Positions 19,401 through 28,331 of a DNA stretch of 64,000 bases are shown piece by piece. Numbering within the stretch: position 1 is the first letter of the stretch; the number at the start of each line of letters is the position of its first letter. The position numbers and the translations under genes are program-made. Under the pieces are notes generated by a model. The model did no database searches, was not told where the DNA came from, and was given only the letters and a program-made list of their open reading frames with translations. The stretch covers positions 62,001 to 126,000 of the forward strand of contig JAEWQJ010000011.1 of NCBI GenBank assembly GCA_023399215.1, read 5' to 3'. The stretch comes from Methanobacteriota archaeon (GTDB taxonomy: Archaea > Halobacteriota > Methanosarcinia > Methanosarcinales > Methanosarcinaceae).

Positions 19401-20294
19401 ATTGTAAATTTCTGGACTCTTGTAGGTTACTTTAATTCTATTAGGGAGTTAGGAGGGAATAGATCACTTTTTAGAGAAGACATTATTGAAAGATTAAACA
19501 ATATTTCCAAAAGTTCAGTTAGAAATTTGGATGCAGAAAAAGTTGTTGAGCTTTCAAGCCGGATAAACTCTACTGATATTCCACAGCTACTTGAAGAACT
19601 GGAACAGGGAAAGAAACGCACTATAAATGAAAACCCTGATGCTATATTCACCACATCAATGTTTGGAACTGGTGTAGATATTCCTCACTTATCTTTAATG
19701 GTTGTAAACGGGCAGCCCAAAACAACATCTCAGTACATTCAGGCAACTGGTCGCGTGGGAAGAGAGCATGGAGCTCTGGTTGTCACATTTTATAAAGCTG
19801 GGAGAGCAAGAGACCTTAGCCATTATGAAATATTTACAGGGTACCATCATAGAATAAACATCGAGGTAGAACCTGCTTCGGTTTCTCCTTTTTCAGCTGG
19901 ATGTTTAGAGAAAGCAGCGGGTCCTGCAATTGTTTCTTTTCTAAGAAATATGCCTAATCCAAGTTCGAGATGGTTTGTTGAATCAGGTCATACTATTCAG
20001 AGTGAAGAGTCATTGAAAGATTTAGAAAAGTTTTTGATTAGATGCTTACCTCATGATGTTCCCAAAAAAGCGGTCAAATGCTTCCAATCTCAATATGATC
20101 GCTGGCTTGGAATTTCAAAAGAGCTTGGGTCCACTAAAATTTTGGTTTATAATGAGTATACTAAACATAGACCGCCAGAAAAAAACGTCGTGCTTGGAGA
20201 TCCAGCACATGAAAAGGCTGGTTTATGTGTTGTTTACAAAAATGCTCCACAATCTCTTCGTGAAATCGAAGAAACTACTGCATTTGAGGTCTAA
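16470..20294 (+). CDS. drmA: DISARM helicase DrmA
   Basis: A 1274-residue SF2-type helicase. Walker A is VPTGGGKTES near residue 452, the Walker B/DEAD-like box is QDELHLMDG near 854, motif III is SSATVND near 891, and the C-terminal helicase lobe ends in motif VI QATGRVGR near 1091. A Cys-rich insert (CPVCGTW and CPNPECD) lies between the lobes. The ~440-residue N-terminal region has no motif I recognise. This size, the long N-terminus and the immediate drmB partner fit DrmA, which works with DrmB in DISARM to recognise and obstruct incoming DNA. drmB begins 2 bp after its stop. Confidence 0.88.
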   Translation: MREKYIEKLIKEVLGPRNGSEETIIGADPYTEYITGVIIPKDCKQRELSPDSEILNVEGEDKGAEDTDSQENTSSILPSELDPRVRSKSFGISFLVKGKDPCLKVCVTWGRYFKEELVSENPNRENVTEKEFSWKRKPYCKIFNINMAGDSSKEITVYEGMDGKIVLNSRGIKTNNTLHIILSLINELKIGDCYGDKVIESSLYQPSIRVILGNNCRLESIDSEENDELNFIYRENPVLSRGHMCSSIWKDVDYQNKFDIKVLWPDGAHFDECREFIICDVRSEFVPLYPNPAPIFEWTDSEISNFPSNFPVFSALKLSEMWDEMEIIDYLNPILKSYEKWILKNETLLEGFSDKDKIIAKKLIDKQKICLKRINRGIECLQNDKNILLSFCFANKVIWLQNLWKKGGKLEESDIDFVWRPFQLAFFLMNLESLSNKDSEFRDYVDLLWVPTGGGKTESYLAMMAFVMALRRRNAQMRLRNGDKDNKDVTGAGTSIISRYTLRLLTIQQFRRTLVMITAAEYLRVFNNQGLSGWRPQKCFTSEDWLYGTVRFSVGMWVGGGVSPNNLRDEQGAIKALQNSSWSEGEPAQIVKCPVCGTWLAVPSSGLPIGVNKIHLVLKYEKTLSELKSHVSKLTSVSDLIKEIQVSDNKCLINYFIMFVTLDSSRKVDEKEFDDIISKLEKELNVKVASFRPSRSGYFPSYNEVGRKKYIPVDFEIFCPNPECDLNNNVNHKEGVPFNVSGNSKQKLPDGLFVKDNASPFVASSHIPIPAYTVDEQIYHRCPTIIVSTADKIARLAFEPRSGSIFGNVKKYNGFYGYYRDDSEELLPNNCTKNAISKYSTNVNPFFPPDMIVQDELHLMDGPLGSMFGIYECVVDGLIRESGGIPKYIASSATVNDAAIQVKSLFNRPLFQFPAYGLTFKDSFFVKMPAWSAGWNENRPGRVYMGIYAPGRGPLTPIIRIWSRMLQTGEDNCSEKGIVNFWTLVGYFNSIRELGGNRSLFREDIIERLNNISKSSVRNLDAEKVVELSSRINSTDIPQLLEELEQGKKRTINENPDAIFTTSMFGTGVDIPHLSLMVVNGQPKTTSQYIQATGRVGREHGALVVTFYKAGRARDLSHYEIFTGYHHRINIEVEPASVSPFSAGCLEKAAGPAIVSFLRNMPNPSSRWFVESGHTIQSEESLKDLEKFLIRCLPHDVPKKAVKCFQSQYDRWLGISKELGSTKILVYNEYTKHRPPEKNVVLGDPAHEKAGLCVVYKNAPQSLREIEETTAFEV

Positions 20295-20296
20295 AT

Positions 20297-22096
20297 ATGG
20301 CAAGGGAGTTTCAGCACATAAGCAGATCACAGTTTATTCTCACTTATGGTCCCGGTTCGTTAATTGAAACTAGAAAAGGGCCAAGAATTATTCCATCTCT
20401 TGGAAAGGGTCTTGGTGAGAACTTTAACTTGGATACTTTTCGACGATTTGAAATCTCAGAGACAAGAATTTCTAAGTATATTAAGAGTAAATCTGAAGGA
20501 AAAACGAATATTCGTATAGTAGCTTTGCCCACAAATGCTGGACTTGGTAAGCAAAGTAATTATCGCATATACTCAACATATGTTTTTCCGGTATGGAAAG
20601 TCTGCTATGGAAGAAGAGGAAATCATGCCCCTATTTTGTATAATGGATCTAAATGCCCTCTTTGTGAAACTATTGATGAATCTTCTGCGGTTAGATTTGT
20701 TGCAGCTTGTCCAGACGGTCACTTGGACGAAGTAAACTGGAATTATGCTGTACATAAAAACTTTTCATGTAAACCTGAATACTTCCGCTGGAAAGCAAGC
20801 GGGAGTTCTTTAGAAGATATTGTCATAGAATGCCCTATTTGCAGAGCTAGAAACAACATGAAGGAAATATACAAAATGAATTTTTTCTGTACGGGAAGAA
20901 TTCCTGAAAGAGAGTCTCCTTCTGTTGATTATTTTCCTATCTATACAAGACCTGATAGGCCAAAGAACTGTGAAAAAATGATGAAAATAATGCAGAGACA
21001 GTCAACTTCACTTAGGATTCCAGAAACGATGACCCTTTTGACAATTCCTGAATTCGATAATCGTATCTCAAGGATTCTCCAAAGATATGATGTTTCAATA
21101 GCTCTTGATACAATGATGAAAATGCCTTCTAATTTTTTACACGAGATGAATCCTGCCACTTTTGTTGAGTGTATTTCAGGGCCTTTGAAGGGAAGAATTC
21201 CTGATGATTCTCTTGAAGTCATGAGTACGGAAATTAGAGAAAAAGGTATATCTGAATTTTGTGATCTTTATAAACGCTTAAACGAGGAAAACAAATCTTT
21301 TATGAGTTTAATGTATGAAGAATTTGATTCACTGCTATCGGGGGCAGGAAACCCCACCAAAAATTTTGTTATGGGGCATCCAAAAAAGATAATTTCAACT
21401 TCTTCTCTCATTCCTGAATTGCTGGTTCATCCAATCAGTAAAATCAGAACAATTACAGTTCAGCTCGGTTACAAACGTATGGTATCAACTGCAGAAGAGA
21501 ATGAGCCCAGATCAATATCTTCAGGTGTATATTTACCTGCGGATGGGAGTATCTGGTACCCAGGATATGAAGGCTTTGGTGAAGGTATATTTATCACGTT
21601 TGCTGAAAGAAAGTTTCCTGATCTAACTTCCAAACCTGCCTACAAACTTTGGAAAAAATATGTTGCTTCAGGACTGGAATCTGATACAGAGTGGTCTGAG
21701 GTTTCTATAGAACCTGAGTTTGTTTGGCTTCATACACTTTCTCATGCAATCATCAGAGCTTTATCATCACATACCGGTTATTCAGCAGTTTCACTGAGGG
21801 AAAGAGTTTACATCTCTCGTGATGGAAAAAATGGAGGTATTCTTATTTATAATACGTCTCCAGGAGAAGATGGAGGAATGGGTGGACTTGTTGGATCAGT
21901 AGATATATTCCAGAAAATTATCAATAGTGCAGTTGGGAATATTTTGCTTTGTTCTAATGATCCACTTTGCTGTGATGTAACTAAATCCGCAGAATCTGTA
22001 AATGGAGCGGCGTGTTATAGTTGTCTTTTGATTTCTGAAACTTCGTGTGAACATAGAAACCTCTGGCTTGACAGGCATCTTCTCATTGGAGATTGA
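20297..22096 (+). CDS. drmB: DISARM protein DrmB (DUF1998)
   Basis: A 599-residue protein. The C-terminal ~150 residues show the DUF1998 pattern: LHTLSHAIIRALSSHTGYS, then YNTSPGEDGGMGGL, then a cysteine-rich tail (LCSNDPLCCD, AACYSCLL, CEHRN) likely to bind zinc. Additional CxxC pairs (CPLCE, CPICRAR) occur in the N-terminal half. DUF1998 proteins pair with helicases, and in DISARM DrmB is the DrmA partner. It starts 2 bp after drmA, and its stop lies just before the drmC start. Confidence 0.88.
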   Translation: MAREFQHISRSQFILTYGPGSLIETRKGPRIIPSLGKGLGENFNLDTFRRFEISETRISKYIKSKSEGKTNIRIVALPTNAGLGKQSNYRIYSTYVFPVWKVCYGRRGNHAPILYNGSKCPLCETIDESSAVRFVAACPDGHLDEVNWNYAVHKNFSCKPEYFRWKASGSSLEDIVIECPICRARNNMKEIYKMNFFCTGRIPERESPSVDYFPIYTRPDRPKNCEKMMKIMQRQSTSLRIPETMTLLTIPEFDNRISRILQRYDVSIALDTMMKMPSNFLHEMNPATFVECISGPLKGRIPDDSLEVMSTEIREKGISEFCDLYKRLNEENKSFMSLMYEEFDSLLSGAGNPTKNFVMGHPKKIISTSSLIPELLVHPISKIRTITVQLGYKRMVSTAEENEPRSISSGVYLPADGSIWYPGYEGFGEGIFITFAERKFPDLTSKPAYKLWKKYVASGLESDTEWSEVSIEPEFVWLHTLSHAIIRALSSHTGYSAVSLRERVYISRDGKNGGILIYNTSPGEDGGMGGLVGSVDIFQKIINSAVGNILLCSNDPLCCDVTKSAESVNGAACYSCLLISETSCEHRNLWLDRHLLIGD

Positions 22097-22098
22097 AG

Positions 22099-22566
22099 AT
22101 GATTGAAGAAATTGTTCCTGTGGCTACGGGTGAAAAATGGATTGGATATGGGGTAAGATCATTTAGATCGGTAGTTGACGATCTGATTTCAAATGCCAAT
22201 AATGAACTTTATCTTACAGCTTATGTTCTCACAGATATGAGCATTGTGAATAAATTGAGAAAGGCATTAGAAAGAGGAGTTAAGGTTGAAATATACTTAT
22301 ATGGAGATGAATCTTCGATAAGATACGAGGCTGTGAACTATATATTAAACTTACAAAGAGAATTTAATTATCTAAAAATTCACAGAATTGAAACTGAAAT
22401 CCTTCATGCTAAAGTTCTTGTTGCTGATGGAAAAAAAGTTCTTTCTGGATCGGCTAATTTTACATTTCGTGGAATGACAAACAATTATGAGCTTGGTTTT
22501 CTTGTAGAGGATCCATATATAGCGCTCCAAATTTTAAAATTAATAAAAAAGCTGGGCGAGCAATGA
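22099..22566 (+). CDS. drmC: DISARM phospholipase D-like protein DrmC
   Basis: A 155-residue PLD-superfamily protein with one HKD motif, HAKVLVADGKKVLSGSANF. A homodimer would build the two-HKD active site. An upstream TTG at 22093 is in frame. The ATG at 22099 is preferred because GGAG (22088-22091) sits 7 nt before it, inside the end of drmB. The last codons overlap the next gene (ATGA at 22563). DrmC is present in DISARM but was reported dispensable for protection in the tested system. The nuclease or lipase activity is unproven. Confidence 0.85.
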   Translation: MIEEIVPVATGEKWIGYGVRSFRSVVDDLISNANNELYLTAYVLTDMSIVNKLRKALERGVKVEIYLYGDESSIRYEAVNYILNLQREFNYLKIHRIETEILHAKVLVADGKKVLSGSANFTFRGMTNNYELGFLVEDPYIALQILKLIKKLGEQ

Positions 22567-25500
22567 GAACTTATTATCATTTTGCTTACACGTGTCCTAA
22601 TTGTCATGAACCTCACGTAACTGGGAAGCCAATTGAATTTGTTGACGAGAAACATTTTAGATGTACTTCTTGCAATGCATTGTTCAATACTGAAGTAAAT
22701 CTGTTCACAGAATCATTTCCAGAAACTATAAAGTATGTTACAGAAAAGGAAGGAAAGAAATCGGAAGATTACCTTTCCCATTTGCCTCTTATATGGAAAG
22801 TTGTGCCAAATGAAATAGAGGAATCTTATATTGACTGGATGAAAGATGATCCTAAAGGAATATTCCTTATCACTTGGCCATGGGATGACATCCGTTTCAC
22901 CCCCCTTCTCGCATCAGAGTATCTTTTAACTTTCCCGAAAAGAAAAGTTGCAGTCGTCGGGAACTATTCAACAAGTAACGAAAATAAATCATATATACCT
23001 TCATATTCTTCGTATGATGTTTTTAGTAAGACTGTTTATGTAAAGGATGAAGATAATTTTCTTCCACCTGAACTAAAGCAAGAAAGCAACAATCTTAAGA
23101 GGGATATGGTTTTTGAAAAGGAAAATGTTGTAGAGGTTAAGTATAGAAAGTATGGTGAAAATGAAATAAGGAATAAATTATGTGATGGCACTGTTAGAAA
23201 GTGCAAAAATTCTATTATTAGAGAAGCCAAAGAACTTGGTGACAATTTCTTAAGAGAAATCTCTGTTCCTAAGAATGGCGGAAGGATAATTGAAGTTATA
23301 AATGAGAATGGAGAATGGAATGTTTCTCTTGAAAAACAAACTCGTTGGACAGGGAGTCTCAATTATAAGAAAATATGGCTTTGGCAACTCCTTGTTAATT
23401 CTAAAAAATTGAAAAATTGTGGAACGGAAATTGAGTCTTTTTTTTACGATGACGAAATTACTGAGGAAATTTTAGATAAAAAAATCAAGTTACATTTTTT
23501 TTCAACTGAATCTGAAATTCCAAAGGTACTTGGAAACATAAAAACAGTGTCTCCTGATGTTCTTATAATTGAAAATTTGGATGAAATTATCTCTGATTCT
23601 AGATACGCTGGTCCCAGAACGGAAAAGTTAATGGAATTTTTGAAAGAAACCGATGTTAGCACAGTTCTGATGTTTTCGACTAATCCAGATATCCGTCACT
23701 TATATAAACTTAGTGAGAATGAAACCATTTTTGGTTCTATTAAGGTATTATTTCATACTTGGGATTCCCCAACTTTTCTTGGTGAGCTGAATCATGGTAG
23801 CGGTTCAAGACATCCAAACCCTCTGTCTTCAAAAATGGAACAAATGCCTAAAGAAAAGCTTAGAGAGATCAAGCCAGAATACATTACGATTGATTCTTAT
23901 GATGAGATTTCTGAGGTATTGGAGAAATGCTTGAAGAGTATAGAGGGAGAAACTAAAAAAGATGTAAAAATGTATTTTTCTAAAATTTTTTCGACACTTT
24001 TAAATGTTGTTGGAGATTATGGAAAACCTGAAATCTTATCTGTAATGAAGCAGTGGAATTCCCTATTGACTTATGATATTTTATTTACTGATCTCAACAA
24101 TAAAATTGAACAAGAACTCTTCTCTTCTTTAAATGATTCTTTAAGAAAAGTTTTCTATACTGATTCATGTGTTCAGAGGAATCCTCTTAGAGAAAAAGTG
24201 CTGGATATTGTCATGGAAATATTCAAGAAAAATAAGGAATGCTACATTACGATAATTGTTCCTCGCTTTGAAGCCAAAGGAGCTGAACGCTTACTTCGTC
24301 AAGATGATTCAATACCAAAACAAGTTTCGTCTCTTTTAACTGTGTGTAGTTGGGATAAATTAGGAAGTATTGAAAGTACTATTCCAGAAGGCTTCAAACA
24401 TTTTGTGCTATCTACTGGATATCCATCTTTAAGTTACAACTTGCATTCTTCTGATGTTGATAAATTTTTCTTTGTTGGAACGAATAAAACAATAGAAAGG
24501 ATAAAAGAAATTATAAACAAGAGACTACTTGAGATAAACGCCTATCCTGTTATCAGACTTTATGATGACACTCCTGCACCTTGCCTGCTGAGAGATCTTT
24601 TGTCTAAAGTTAACTTTGATGAAAATGAAAAATTACAATATATTCATGACATTGATTTTGGCGAGGAAAAATATTCTATGCCTTATTCTGGGGCGAGTAC
24701 TTATGGGAAATCTTCAGATCTCTCAGATGAATATAATAATTATTATATGTTAAATTGTGGGGATACAGCTATCCTGTGTATTGACTCTCAAAACAGAGGT
24801 TTATTTCTTCCTCTTGACAGAGATATTATGCTCAAGGATGAAAATTTTTTCAGAGAAATATCCTTTAGCCTCGATTCACCCACTTCCTCAGTGAAAAGGG
24901 AATTAATTAATATGGAAGTTATTCTCAACCGGTTGGGTTTTTATCAATCGTTTAGATCTATATTTTTTAAATTCATGATGAAGTGGGGAGACAAACTTCA
25001 ATTCCAGAAGGGACCGTTTGAGTGGAAGGGATTTAAAAAATTATTCAATGATTCGGTTTTATGGATTAATCTTCTTGAGCGAACAATTGAAACTTTTGCA
25101 GAACAGAATAGTATCTCTCTCCAAAAGTCAAAGGATAAAATTGCAAAGATTCTATCAGGTTCAGGAATTACCGCGAAGAATCCTGATTACATTTCTAGTT
25201 GGTGGACAAATTATGAAGAAGTTACTGTTGACTCTGGAACATATAAATTGTATAGAATAGAACATCCCTTCACTTCTCAAGATATGAGAATTATTTTTAA
25301 ATGTATATTCGAAATATCCTCTTTTTTAAAAGCTGATACAACGATTGCGGATAAATCATATGCTGCTGCTCTTACAATTCAAAATTTAAGACGAAACGTG
25401 CTTAAGAACCCTAATAAAATAGAAGATAAGTATTCTTTTATCTACACAAAACTTGAAAAACAAATGATTCAACTTATTAAAAATGCAGAATTGTTCAAGA

Positions 25501-25592
25501 TCGATTCTATTGAAAAAGTTAGTATTTCTACAGAAATTGAAGCAATGAAAATAATTTATCATTATAATGATTTCTTTGAGAGTTCCCAGTAA
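22563..25592 (+). CDS. drmE: Large DISARM-associated protein, DrmE candidate
   Basis: A 1009-residue protein overlapping drmC by 4 bp, so part of the operon. An N-terminal zinc ribbon is visible (CPNC at 11-14, CTSC at 36-39). The segment GIFLITWPWDDIRFTPLL, then VLIIENLDEI, then VLMFSTNPD resembles a degenerate P-loop order (a Walker A-like position without GKT, a Walker B-like Asp/Glu, a motif III-like strand). This is only a pattern impression. Class 2 DISARM is defined by drmE plus drmMII, and this is the only unassigned gene in the locus, so it is called DrmE by elimination. Its position after drmC differs from the arrangement I recall for the type system. Confidence 0.6.
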   Translation: MRTYYHFAYTCPNCHEPHVTGKPIEFVDEKHFRCTSCNALFNTEVNLFTESFPETIKYVTEKEGKKSEDYLSHLPLIWKVVPNEIEESYIDWMKDDPKGIFLITWPWDDIRFTPLLASEYLLTFPKRKVAVVGNYSTSNENKSYIPSYSSYDVFSKTVYVKDEDNFLPPELKQESNNLKRDMVFEKENVVEVKYRKYGENEIRNKLCDGTVRKCKNSIIREAKELGDNFLREISVPKNGGRIIEVINENGEWNVSLEKQTRWTGSLNYKKIWLWQLLVNSKKLKNCGTEIESFFYDDEITEEILDKKIKLHFFSTESEIPKVLGNIKTVSPDVLIIENLDEIISDSRYAGPRTEKLMEFLKETDVSTVLMFSTNPDIRHLYKLSENETIFGSIKVLFHTWDSPTFLGELNHGSGSRHPNPLSSKMEQMPKEKLREIKPEYITIDSYDEISEVLEKCLKSIEGETKKDVKMYFSKIFSTLLNVVGDYGKPEILSVMKQWNSLLTYDILFTDLNNKIEQELFSSLNDSLRKVFYTDSCVQRNPLREKVLDIVMEIFKKNKECYITIIVPRFEAKGAERLLRQDDSIPKQVSSLLTVCSWDKLGSIESTIPEGFKHFVLSTGYPSLSYNLHSSDVDKFFFVGTNKTIERIKEIINKRLLEINAYPVIRLYDDTPAPCLLRDLLSKVNFDENEKLQYIHDIDFGEEKYSMPYSGASTYGKSSDLSDEYNNYYMLNCGDTAILCIDSQNRGLFLPLDRDIMLKDENFFREISFSLDSPTSSVKRELINMEVILNRLGFYQSFRSIFFKFMMKWGDKLQFQKGPFEWKGFKKLFNDSVLWINLLERTIETFAEQNSISLQKSKDKIAKILSGSGITAKNPDYISSWWTNYEEVTVDSGTYKLYRIEHPFTSQDMRIIFKCIFEISSFLKADTTIADKSYAAALTIQNLRRNVLKNPNKIEDKYSFIYTKLEKQMIQLIKNAELFKIDSIEKVSISTEIEAMKIIYHYNDFFESSQ

Positions 25593-25946
25593 TTAATACA
25601 ATTTTCATTGTATTCGGTTAAGATACTATCTATAAGAAACATGTTATTTTCGTTGCTTTTTCTGTTCACTTCCAAATGCAAATCAAAATGGATAGATGAT
25701 TGCAGTAGTCATTTTAACATTAACAGATTCCTTAACTGAATACAAATGAAAAAGAATTATAATTTCTATATGGTGACAGAAACATAGCTCTCAATGTGGT
25801 ATAATATATGACTTTATATCTTTGGAGGTAAGTGAGGGCATCTATTCATTAAAACTTCCTGCCGCTTGAGAAGTTTTCAACCCCACGAATTTTTCAAATT
25901 AAAAACAGTAAAAAAGGAAATGTAACCTGAAAAGTAAAAACTCCTC
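25593..25946. other. Intergenic spacer with hairpin at 25851-25877
   Basis: Between the convergent drmE and lipoprotein genes. An inverted repeat AAAACTTC/GAAGTTTT (25851-25858 and 25870-25877) encloses CTGCCGCTTGA and is followed by CAACCCC. This layout resembles the terminal hairpin of IS200/IS605-type (TnpB) elements, but no transposase or tnpB is present. It could equally be a terminator. Confidence 0.35.
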
Positions 25947-26474
25947 TCACTCAACCTCAACAGTTAGTGTAAATTTCTCCTCTGTGCCGGTTATGTTCTC
26001 CCAGGACCTTTTATATATACCATTTACCTTCTGGCTGCCCGGAGCTGTGGCTTCAATTACCCATAAATGAGTTCCGGAGACACCTTCAAGGTGTTCGGGG
26101 TTTAGACCTTCGATATATTCGTCGTCGAGAATACTGAGCCCACTGCTCAGGTTAAGTTTCCATAAGTAGCCTGCTGATGGGTCTTCTCTAAGGCTAATAG
26201 TAAAATTCTCTCCTTTTTTGAGACTTATGGTTTTTCCGCTGTCAGCTTCGGTTACTACCTGGCCTTTCTCTATTGTTTCGTTAGCTTCAGTTGTGTTGTT
26301 AGTCACGTTTGCGGGTATTTCAGGATTTACAGGCTGGAGCTGGTCGTTATTTCCCTTAGTTTCATTCTCCTGAGCTTCATTTCCCATGTTTCCTGTCTTT
26401 CCCGCACAGCCGGCTGCAAAAACGACAGCAGTGACGACGAAGAGCATTGCTATGGCTTTTAAAACTTTCTTCAT
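25947..26474 (-). CDS. Chagasin-like (I42) cysteine protease inhibitor lipoprotein
   Basis: A 175-residue exported lipoprotein. Residues 1-22 form a signal peptide ending in a lipobox-like AAGC. A 50-residue Asn/Glu-rich linker follows. The C-terminal domain then shows the three chagasin loops in degenerate form: DPSAGYLW for NPTTGY, VSGTHLW for the GxGG loop, and IYKRSWE for the RPW/F loop. The predicted role is binding C1-type cysteine proteases at the cell surface. It ends ~30 bp from a T-rich stretch and reads convergently toward the DISARM locus. Confidence 0.8.
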   Translation of the reverse strand: MKKVLKAIAMLFVVTAVVFAAGCAGKTGNMGNEAQENETKGNNDQLQPVNPEIPANVTNNTTEANETIEKGQVVTEADSGKTISLKKGENFTISLREDPSAGYLWKLNLSSGLSILDDEYIEGLNPEHLEGVSGTHLWVIEATAPGSQKVNGIYKRSWENITGTEEKFTLTVEVE

Positions 26475-26566
26475 AACCCTCCTCCCGAAAATTCTCTTCC
26501 TTTTCTTCCTTTATTTCAAAGTTAAAAGTTTGTTTTACTTCTTTATTGATGCTATTGACACTAATT

Positions 26567-26710
26567 TATTTCGCCGCCAAATTCTGGGCTCATGCTTATT
26601 TATGCAAAAAATCAGATATCGAAGAAATTGAAGACGATAATGACTTCTTCGGCTGGTATGCAGCAAAAAGGGGACTTGATGTCTGGAATCAGAAGTTGAA
26701 AATTATCTAA
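26567..26710 (+). pseudogene. C-terminal remnant of the 96-aa small-protein family
   Basis: An open frame without a start ends in FFGWYAAKRGLDVWNQKLKII, stop at 26708-26710. This matches the C-termini of the proteins at 27771-28061 (YLEWYAAKRGLDHWKKRLVLL) and 29455-29745 (FFDWYAAKRGLDHWNKRLEIL). The N-terminal half is missing, replaced by unrelated sequence. It is a third, decayed copy of the family. Confidence 0.7.
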
Positions 26711-27118
26711 ACGATTGACATATTAACCTAAAAACTGCCACCTAAAACCAGTATCAAGCTCAGAAATATCCTGTCTCCTTCGCAAGTTATATATACCATC
26801 CCCAATAAATAAGGATACTGTATAAAAGTCTCTAATTTGGAGCGTGTTTTTTCAGATAATGTTGCACCAGAGGATCAATGTAGAACTGAACCTTCAGATG
26901 CATCCATTGAAGTTTTCAGCTTTTTTGTCTCATTTTAAAAACTTCATAAGAGCTAGTCTATATGCTTTTGCGGAGAACCCTCTTTGATTTTTGAGCTGGT
27001 TGAAAACTGCCGACAATAAGGTCTGATTGACTAAAACACAAAAACCAGTTAAGACAAAACAAAAACGAGCTAAATAAAGAGCACACTTAGTACCTTTATT
27101 TGCGAGGCTTGAAACAAA

Positions 27119-27358
27119 ATGTCAGAAGAATCAGATGATCCAGACAGTAGTGATAGTAGCAGTCGTCAAAAAATGTTCACAGTAACCGGAGTGGTTCTGT
27201 GTGCTATACAGCTTGCGTTCTTCGTAGGCATGATTTTAAAATTTATCGAGACAGATTTTCTCGGTGGTTTTACGTTCATGCTGCTTGCTTATTCTTCAGC
27301 GTTCGTTTACAGAAATCTGGAGAATTCCGGGAAAATTCCCAGCCTGGCCGAGAACTGA
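27119..27358 (+). CDS. Small two-helix membrane protein, unknown
   Basis: A 79-residue ORF with a very acidic, Ser-rich N-terminus (EESDDPDSSDSSS). Two hydrophobic segments follow (VTGVVLCAIQLAFFVGMIL and GFTFMLLAYSSAFVY). Residue composition and the presence of membrane helices suggest a real gene. The ribosome-binding site is weak (GAGG ~14 nt upstream). I do not recognise the family. Confidence 0.5.
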   Translation: MSEESDDPDSSDSSSRQKMFTVTGVVLCAIQLAFFVGMILKFIETDFLGGFTFMLLAYSSAFVYRNLENSGKIPSLAEN

Positions 27359-27770
27359 TGACTGTGTGGCTTTGCTCTAAAAACCACATTCTATAATAAC
27401 TATCTGTTCTGAATTTTTCTTTTTCCTATTTTTTTGCCCTTTGTCTTTTACCATTCACCTATTGCTGTTATTTGGTACTCTTTGTTGTTTTCCATTTCAT
27501 GTTTTTTACTTTAAATTGGCCCTGATTTTTAAATATGACCGATGTAAAGTTTTTGGTTACATTTTCTGCTCAAAAGAAGTAAAAGGTTATTAGTTGTGAA
27601 AACATAGGGTACAAATAATCATGTGGCACGAAATAAGGAATTAATTGAATTTTTCAGGCCGGAGTATAAAGTCTGACTAATAATCTTGGCCAATAAGCTT
27701 CACAGATAAAATAGAAAAAGAAATATAGGATTATTTTTTAGTACCAGCAATAACTTTCTATGGGATAAAC
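27359..27770. other. Intergenic spacer, no gene seen
   Basis: About 410 bp, T-rich in its first half. It must contain the promoter of the 96-aa gene at 27771. No repeat or ORF of note was seen. Confidence 0.45.
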
Positions 27771-28061
27771 ATGGAGTTGACCTTGCAGATTGATACCGAT
27801 TACTCGCTTCAGGAAGCAAGCGAGATTATTCGCTCGGCTCTGGAACATGAAAAACATCTTGCAAAATACAAGATAGATCGTTACGCCATGATCTGTGATG
27901 AATTTGAAGATCGTTACGACCTGCTCTCTACCGAACTCATACAAAAATTCGAAGCCGGCGAACTTCTCGCTGAGGATAAATATCTTGAGTGGTATGCAGC
28001 AAAAAGAGGGCTTGACCACTGGAAGAAAAGGCTGGTTCTCCTTAAAGGCATTAGAATATAA
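27771..28061 (+). CDS. Small helical protein, antitoxin-like, paralogue of 29455-29745
   Basis: A 96-residue, charged, mostly helical protein. Features shared with the second copy are an N-terminal SLQEASEIIRSALEHEKH, a central Tyr/Phe-rich helix, an acidic gap, and a C-terminal YLEWYAAKRGLDHWKKRL. The last motif recalls antitoxins of small archaeal and cyanobacterial toxin-antitoxin pairs that have a DxFEWxA tail. No toxin gene lies next to it, so an orphan role or DNA-binding function is equally possible. It is followed by a FilR1-type regulator. Confidence 0.65.
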   Translation: MELTLQIDTDYSLQEASEIIRSALEHEKHLAKYKIDRYAMICDEFEDRYDLLSTELIQKFEAGELLAEDKYLEWYAAKRGLDHWKKRLVLLKGIRI

Positions 28062-28331
28062 CTGCTCTAAAAACTTGTCCACAGACTTATCAAAATTCTC
28101 CATAAATTAACCGACGACTCTTCGAAAAACTGCACAAGATCTATCTAAAGTTCAACTTCACGCTTAAATTTATAATGTCCCTGGATTATTCTGAGATTAA
28201 TTCAACTCCTAAATTTCGATAAAGGACTTTTTTGTTTATAATACTCATCTCCAAGTGTCTAAAATTAATAGAAATGTATTTATAACTGTCGTGACATCTT
28301 TTCATAATAAGCTTTTTTGATGGTGGTTTTT

